DNA from: DAIDJM01 sp964250215
GTDB taxonomy: Bacteria; Pseudomonadota; Alphaproteobacteria; Acetobacterales; Acetobacteraceae
NCBI GenBank assembly: GCA_964250215.1
Contig: CAXUEX010000055.1
Location: forward strand, 1 to 17,410
DNA length: 17,410 nucleotides
Direction of reading: 5' to 3'
In this document: positions 14,007-17,410 of the stretch, piece by piece
Layout of the letters: each line of letters begins with the position of its first letter
Position numbering within the stretch: position 1 is the stretch's first letter
Notes under the pieces: model-generated
The model's database searches: none
What the model was told of the DNA's origin: nothing
What the model saw: only the letters and a program-made list of their open reading frames with translations
Made by a program: the position numbers and the translations under genes

Positions 14007-15686
14007 ATGCCCGCTTACCAGTATGTTTACGTAATGAAAGACCTGACGAAGTCGTTTTCCGGCGGCCGCGAGGTGTTCAAGGGCGTCACGCTTTCCTTTT
14101 TGCCGGGCGTGAAGATCGGTGTGCTGGGCGTGAACGGCGCGGGCAAATCGACGCTGCTGAAGATCATGGCCGGCATCGAGACGGAATACGGTGGCGAGGC
14201 GTGGGCGGCGGAAGGCGTGCGCGTGGGCTATCTGGCGCAGGAGCCGCAACTGGACGCCAGCAAGACGGTGGCGGAGAACGTGGCGGAGGCGTTCGGGCCG
14301 CTGCAGGCGGCGATCACCCGGTTCAATGCGATTTCGGAAGAATTTGCCGAGCCGATGGACGACGCGAAGATGAACGCGCTGCTCGCCGAGCAGGCGGGTT
14401 TGCAGGAGAAGATCGACGCCGAAGATGGCTGGGATCTGGACCGGCGCATCGAGATTGCGTTGGACGCGCTGCGCTGCCCGCCGCCGGACGCGGATGTGAC
14501 GAAGCTTTCGGGCGGCGAGAAGCGGCGCGTGGCATTGTGCCGGCTGCTGCTGGAGAAGCCCGATCTGCTGCTGCTGGACGAGCCGACGAACCATCTGGAT
14601 GCGGAAAGCGTGGCGTGGCTGGAGAAGACGCTGCGCGACTATGCGGGCACCGTGATGGTGATCACGCACGACCGGTATTTTCTCGACAACGTGACGAACT
14701 GGATCCTGGAGATCGAGCGCGGCCGCGGCTATCCGTTCGAGGGCAATTATTCGAACTGGCTGACGCAGAAGCGCAAGCGGCTGCAGCAGGAGGAGAAGGA
14801 GGAGTCGGCGCGGCAGCGCTCGCTGGCCGCCGAGCAGGAATGGATTTCTTCCAGCCCGCGGGCGCGCCAGACGAAAAGTCGCGCGCGCATTGCGAAATAC
14901 GAGGAGATGTTGAACAAATCGGCGGAGTTGGCCAGCAGCACGGCGGAGATCGTGATCCCGCCGGGGCCGCGGCTCGGCGGCACGGTGATCGAGGCCGAGC
15001 ATCTGCGCAAAGCCTACGGCAACCGGCTGCTGATCGACGAGCTGGATTTCAAGCTGCCGCCCGGCGGCATCGTGGGCGTGATCGGGCCGAACGGCGCCGG
15101 CAAAACGACATTGTTCCGGATGATCACCGGCCAGGAGCATCCCGATGCCGGCGATCTGCGCGTGGGTGACACCGTGAAGCTGGGTTACGTGGACCAGTCG
15201 CGCGACAGCCTGGATGCGAACAAGACCGTTTGGGAAGAGATTTCCGGCGGCACCGACGTGATCTATCTGGGCAAGCGGGCGGTGCCGTCGCGCGCCTATG
15301 TGGGGGCGTTCAATTTCAAGGGTTCGGACCAGCAGAAGCGCGTGGGCGTGCTTTCCGGCGGCGAGCGCAACCGGGTGCATCTGGCGAAGATGCTGAAATC
15401 GGAAAGCAACGTGATTTTGCTCGATGAGCCGACCAACGATCTGGATGTGGACACGCTGCGAGCGCTGGAGGAGGCGCTGGCCGAATTCGCGGGCTGCGCG
15501 GTGATCATCAGCCACGACCGCTGGTTCTTGGACCGGCTGGCGACGCACATTCTGGCTTTCGAGGGCGAGAGCCACGTGGAATGGTTCGAGGGCAATTTTC
15601 AGGCCTATGAGGAGGACAAGCGGCGGCGGTTGGGGGCCGACGCCACCGAGCCGCATCGGATCAAATACCGGCCGCTGGCACGGTGA
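14007..15686 (+). CDS. ettA: Energy-dependent translational throttle protein EttA
   Basis: This 559-residue soluble ABC-F ATPase binds the ribosomal E site and gates the first elongation step according to the ATP/ADP ratio. It has two ABC domains: Walker A GVNGAGKST (41-49) and GPNGAGKTT in the second, signatures LSGGEKRRVAL and LSGGERNRVHL, and Walker B segments LLLLDEPTNHLD and VILLDEPTNDLD. The charged QKRKRLQQEEKEESARQR helix between them is the P-site tRNA-interaction linker. Total length and the C-terminal HRIKYRPLAR fit EttA rather than Uup or YheS. GGAG lies eight bases before the ATG. The gene follows the tRNA by 92 bases and might be read from the same promoter region. Confidence 0.96.
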   Translation: MPAYQYVYVMKDLTKSFSGGREVFKGVTLSFLPGVKIGVLGVNGAGKSTLLKIMAGIETEYGGEAWAAEGVRVGYLAQEPQLDASKTVAENVAEAFGPLQAAITRFNAISEEFAEPMDDAKMNALLAEQAGLQEKIDAEDGWDLDRRIEIALDALRCPPPDADVTKLSGGEKRRVALCRLLLEKPDLLLLDEPTNHLDAESVAWLEKTLRDYAGTVMVITHDRYFLDNVTNWILEIERGRGYPFEGNYSNWLTQKRKRLQQEEKEESARQRSLAAEQEWISSSPRARQTKSRARIAKYEEMLNKSAELASSTAEIVIPPGPRLGGTVIEAEHLRKAYGNRLLIDELDFKLPPGGIVGVIGPNGAGKTTLFRMITGQEHPDAGDLRVGDTVKLGYVDQSRDSLDANKTVWEEISGGTDVIYLGKRAVPSRAYVGAFNFKGSDQQKRVGVLSGGERNRVHLAKMLKSESNVILLDEPTNDLDVDTLRALEEALAEFAGCAVIISHDRWFLDRLATHILAFEGESHVEWFEGNFQAYEEDKRRRLGADATEPHRIKYRPLAR

Positions 15687-15706
15687 GAAGGGTTTTCATC
15701 CCTTTT
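15686..15706 (+). terminator. Weak hairpin at the end of ettA
   Basis: AGAAGGG and CCCTTTT can pair around a seven-base loop (TTTTCAT), with one G-U pair. The stem begins at the last base of the ettA stop codon. Only the T bases within the stem are present and no T-run follows, so termination would be inefficient at best. Confidence 0.3.
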
Positions 15707-15754
15707 CCGATATGATATAGCCCACAGGTTGCAGGCTTACGAAGGGTGTGGGCG

Positions 15755-16210
15755 ATGCCGCGGGCGATCAACGATGCCGGGCTGGCGCTGATCGAGGCCA
15801 GCGAGGGTCTGATGCTGACCTCGTATCAGGACGTGGCCGGCATCTGGACGATCGGCTACGGCCATATTCAGGGTGTCGGGCCCGGCATGACGATCACGCC
15901 GGACCAGGCCGTCGCCTATTTGCGCCAGGATGTGCAGACCGCGGAAGAGTTCGTCGATGCGGCAACCGCACCGGTGCCGACCGCCGACAATGAGTTCGCC
16001 GCCATGGTCTCGCTGTGTTTCAACATCGGCCGCGGCAATTTCCAGACCTCGTCCGTTCTGCAGCGGCACCTGGAAGGCGATACGGCGGCGGCGGCCGATG
16101 CGTTCCTGCTGTGGGACAAGGCGCATGTGGATGGTCAGCTCGTGGTGGTGAAAGGGCTGCTGGCGCGGCGGCAGCGCGAGCGCACGCTGTATCTCACGCC
16201 CGATGCGTAA
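15755..16210 (+). CDS. GH24 lysozyme (T4-type endolysin family)
   Basis: This 151-residue muramidase-like protein carries the catalytic triad of phage-type lysozymes: Glu17 in IEASEGLML, Asp26 in SYQDVAG and Thr32 in WTIGYGH. The spacings of nine and six residues equal those of Glu11, Asp20 and Thr26 in T4 lysozyme. It would cut the glycan strands of peptidoglycan. There is no signal peptide or signal-anchor helix, so it would need a holin or another route to reach the periplasm. ATG at 15755 is chosen because GAAGGG (15741-15746) lies eight bases upstream; a GTG three codons earlier is possible. It overlaps the following lipoprotein gene by eight bases. No other phage genes are in the window, so this may be a domesticated or transferred lysis enzyme. 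Confidence 0.9.
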   Translation: MPRAINDAGLALIEASEGLMLTSYQDVAGIWTIGYGHIQGVGPGMTITPDQAVAYLRQDVQTAEEFVDAATAPVPTADNEFAAMVSLCFNIGRGNFQTSSVLQRHLEGDTAAAADAFLLWDKAHVDGQLVVVKGLLARRQRERTLYLTPDA

Positions 16211-16796
16211 GTTCGGCGGGGCGCTGCTCGGCGTGCTGGCGCTGGCCGGCTGCGTGCCGAGGCCGGCCAGGAACACCGCCACCTATGAAGGCCCGCTCGT
16301 GGCGCAGCAGGCGCCGCTGGTTCCGGCCGCGCCCGGCGGCCCGCAGGTGGTGCCGGCGTGGTGGCGCAGCCTGCCCGCGACGACGAACGAGGTGTTCGTG
16401 GGCAGCACCGGCGAGGGCGCGATCTGGGTGGACAAGCATTACCGGCTCGCGCCCGGCGGCACGCGCGTGGCGTTCGTGCGCTGGGAGTTTCCGGCGCCGC
16501 AGGCAGGACTGGGTTATCTTTCCGAACGCTACGTGGAGGAGCTCGATTGCGACGCCGGGCGCAGCCGCGTTCTGGAGACGTATTCCTACACCGGCCGCCT
16601 CGCGGCGGGCCATGTGGTGCACACGCAGCTCGCTGCCGACAACTGGACCTATATGCAGCCGGGCAGCGCCATCGAAGGGGTGGCGCGGCTGGTGTGCCCC
16701 GCCAGCGCGCCGGCGCCGAAGCGGCACCGCGCGCCGCCGCGCAAGCCGCCGGTGGACGAGCCGCCGAACGAGCCGGTAGCGTCCGACCTGCTGTAA
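16203..16796 (+). CDS. Lipoprotein, surface-adhesin E-like
   Basis: This 197-residue protein begins with a lipoprotein signal peptide (MRKFGGALLGVLALAGC, lipobox LAGC, Cys17). The central part runs from about residue 64 to 158: VFVGSTGEGAIWVDKHY, then RYVEELDCDAGRSRVLET and IEGVARLVC, with two cysteines placed to form a disulfide. This arrangement resembles the small surface-adhesin E-like domain found in many proteobacterial lipoproteins. The C-terminal 35 residues are rich in proline, lysine and arginine (APKRHRAPPRKPPVDEPPNE), suggesting an extended tail that could contact peptidoglycan or polysaccharide. It overlaps the lysozyme gene in a different frame by eight bases, so expression is probably coupled. 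Its role is unknown. Confidence 0.78.
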   Translation: MRKFGGALLGVLALAGCVPRPARNTATYEGPLVAQQAPLVPAAPGGPQVVPAWWRSLPATTNEVFVGSTGEGAIWVDKHYRLAPGGTRVAFVRWEFPAPQAGLGYLSERYVEELDCDAGRSRVLETYSYTGRLAAGHVVHTQLAADNWTYMQPGSAIEGVARLVCPASAPAPKRHRAPPRKPPVDEPPNEPVASDLL

Positions 16797-16809
16797 CGCG
16801 GGGCGGTTA

Positions 16810-16840
16810 GTTGCGCCTCCGCAACAGCCTCGCCTGTTTT
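16810..16840. terminator. Short hairpin between convergent genes
   Basis: GTTGCG and CGCAAC form a perfect six-base stem with a CCTC loop, followed ten bases later by TTTT. It lies in the 43-base gap between the convergent lipoprotein and 2H phosphoesterase genes. The distance between the stem and the T bases makes this a weak terminator candidate. Confidence 0.3.
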
Positions 16841-17385
16841 CAGGGCGCCGATCTGCCGGCGAAATGCCAGTGTTCCAGGCTTTGCCAAGGACCACCCACA
16901 TAGCGCCAAAGCGCGACACCCGTAGCGTCGATCGGCGCGGGGGGCGTGTGGCCGGCGAGTTCACTTGCGGTGTGCCGCGCGGTTTCGGGGGCGACTTTGT
17001 TCTGCACGGTGACGTGGGGCTGCCATTTGGCGCGGTCTTGCGGAGTTAGCCAGGCGCCGAAGGTGGTTGCGAGTTCCGTGCGCAGGCGCACGGCTTGCGG
17101 GGATGCGAGCGAGAAGGCGACGCCTCGACCGAGGAAGCGCAGGCCTGAGCCGACAATCGTGAAGGCCACCGTGCGAAGCGCCGCTTCGGCCAGCGCGGCG
17201 CGGATGCTGGCGATTTCGCTGCCCGGCAGGGCATGGAACATCGTGACATGTGCATCCACGAGCAGGCGTTCAGGCGGAAAATACTTGCGCCGCGCGTGGT
17301 CGAACCAAGCCTGCGCCAACTCATCCAGCACAAGCGTAACAACCAGCGGCTGAACGAAAGAAAGTTCTTTGGTTCTTTCTTTCAA
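16840..17385 (-). CDS. 2H phosphoesterase (2'-5' RNA ligase family)
   Basis: This predicted 181-residue protein has the two histidine motifs that define the 2H superfamily: HVTMF with His46 and Thr48, and HVTVQ with His124 and Thr126, about 78 residues apart. Members hydrolyse or form 2'-5' or cyclic phosphodiester bonds in RNA and nucleotides. The FHALPGSE segment after the first motif matches the bacterial short form. The start is uncertain. The TTG at 17385 gives the full domain but lies inside an inverted-repeat element, and no good Shine-Dalgarno precedes it; the domain proper begins at about PLVVTLVLD. The first ten residues may therefore be repeat-derived or not translated. Its 3' end converges with the lipoprotein gene. 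Confidence 0.82.
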   Translation of the reverse strand: MKERTKELSFVQPLVVTLVLDELAQAWFDHARRKYFPPERLLVDAHVTMFHALPGSEIASIRAALAEAALRTVAFTIVGSGLRFLGRGVAFSLASPQAVRLRTELATTFGAWLTPQDRAKWQPHVTVQNKVAPETARHTASELAGHTPPAPIDATGVALWRYVGGPWQSLEHWHFAGRSAP

Positions 17386-17393
17386 GAAAGAAC
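17356..17393. repeat. Alternative-hairpin inverted repeats at the 2H gene start
   Basis: Two perfect but mutually exclusive inverted repeats overlap. GAAAGAAAG (17356-17364) pairs with CTTTCTTTC (17375-17383). GTTCTTTCTT (17372-17381) pairs with AAGAAAGAAC (17384-17393). The segment is very AT- and purine/pyrimidine-biased compared with the window and looks like a dispersed intergenic element. It covers the proposed TTG start of the 2H phosphoesterase gene. Confidence 0.7.
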
Positions 17394-17410
17394 ATACTTT
17401 CTCTTTTTAG

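Noticed and set aside
13860..15656. Long minus-strand open frame antisense to ettA
   Set aside because: ettA on the plus strand has all ABC-F motifs. The antisense frame is rich in His, Arg, Gln and Leu with no domain, as expected for the shadow of a GC-rich gene.
15755..16796. Prophage remnant
   Set aside because: The lysozyme and an overlapping lipoprotein are present, but no integrase, capsid, tail, holin or attachment-site repeats were seen, so a prophage is not supported.
1..17410. CRISPR array or insertion sequence
   Set aside because: No regularly spaced direct repeats of CRISPR length and no transposase or terminal inverted repeats flanking a gene were found.

Overview
The window looks like chromosomal DNA from a GC-rich alphaproteobacterium, most likely Acetobacteraceae or a close relative. 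The evidence is the very high GC content, the alphaproteobacterial forms of uL13 and uS9, the rplM-rpsI-argC-gamma carbonic anhydrase order, SURF1, and a 2H phosphoesterase whose 5' end lies in an AT-rich repeat. No database search was possible, so the taxonomic call is inference. I saw no prophage integrase, transposase, CRISPR array or rRNA.

Layout. (1) 1-2131, minus strand: a membrane GT2 glycosyltransferase, a lipoprotein with a SRPBCC (START-like) domain, and the first 37 codons of a ligase-associated MBL-fold DNA exonuclease cut by the window edge. (2) 2183-5340, plus strand: cytochrome b561, rplM, rpsI, then, after a striking AT-rich inverted repeat, argC and an overlapping gamma-class carbonic anhydrase. 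(3) 5459-8732, plus strand: an Abi-family protein with a HEPN-type RNxxxH motif, an unrecognised small three-helix membrane protein, and a tightly packed MaoC dehydratase / CitE-like CoA-ester lyase / PIG-L deacetylase set. (4) 8733-8986: no intact recognised gene; it holds a probably frameshifted tiny ORF on the minus strand. (5) 8987-12602, minus strand: galU, phosphomannomutase/phosphoglucomutase, a haloacid-dehalogenase-type hydrolase and SURF1, read in the order galU to SURF1. (6) 12736-13695, minus strand: a predicted outer-membrane beta-barrel. (7) 13841-15686, plus strand: a CAU-anticodon tRNA with the features of tRNA-Ile2, then ettA. (8) 15755-16796, plus strand: a GH24 (T4-type) lysozyme overlapping a lipoprotein gene. 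(9) 16840-17385, minus strand: a 2H phosphoesterase (2'-5' RNA ligase family) whose start lies in a repeat with two mutually exclusive hairpins.

How the genes may work together. Translation is represented by uL13, uS9, EttA and the tRNA. Cell envelope sugar metabolism is represented by GalU, the phosphohexomutase and perhaps the GT2 enzyme. Arginine synthesis is represented by ArgC, with the overlapping carbonic anhydrase as a plausible bicarbonate partner. The most accessory-looking part is 5459-6661, where a HEPN-motif Abi protein and a small membrane protein sit between housekeeping genes. That pair is the best candidate for an undescribed system, although the sequence alone does not prove a defence role.
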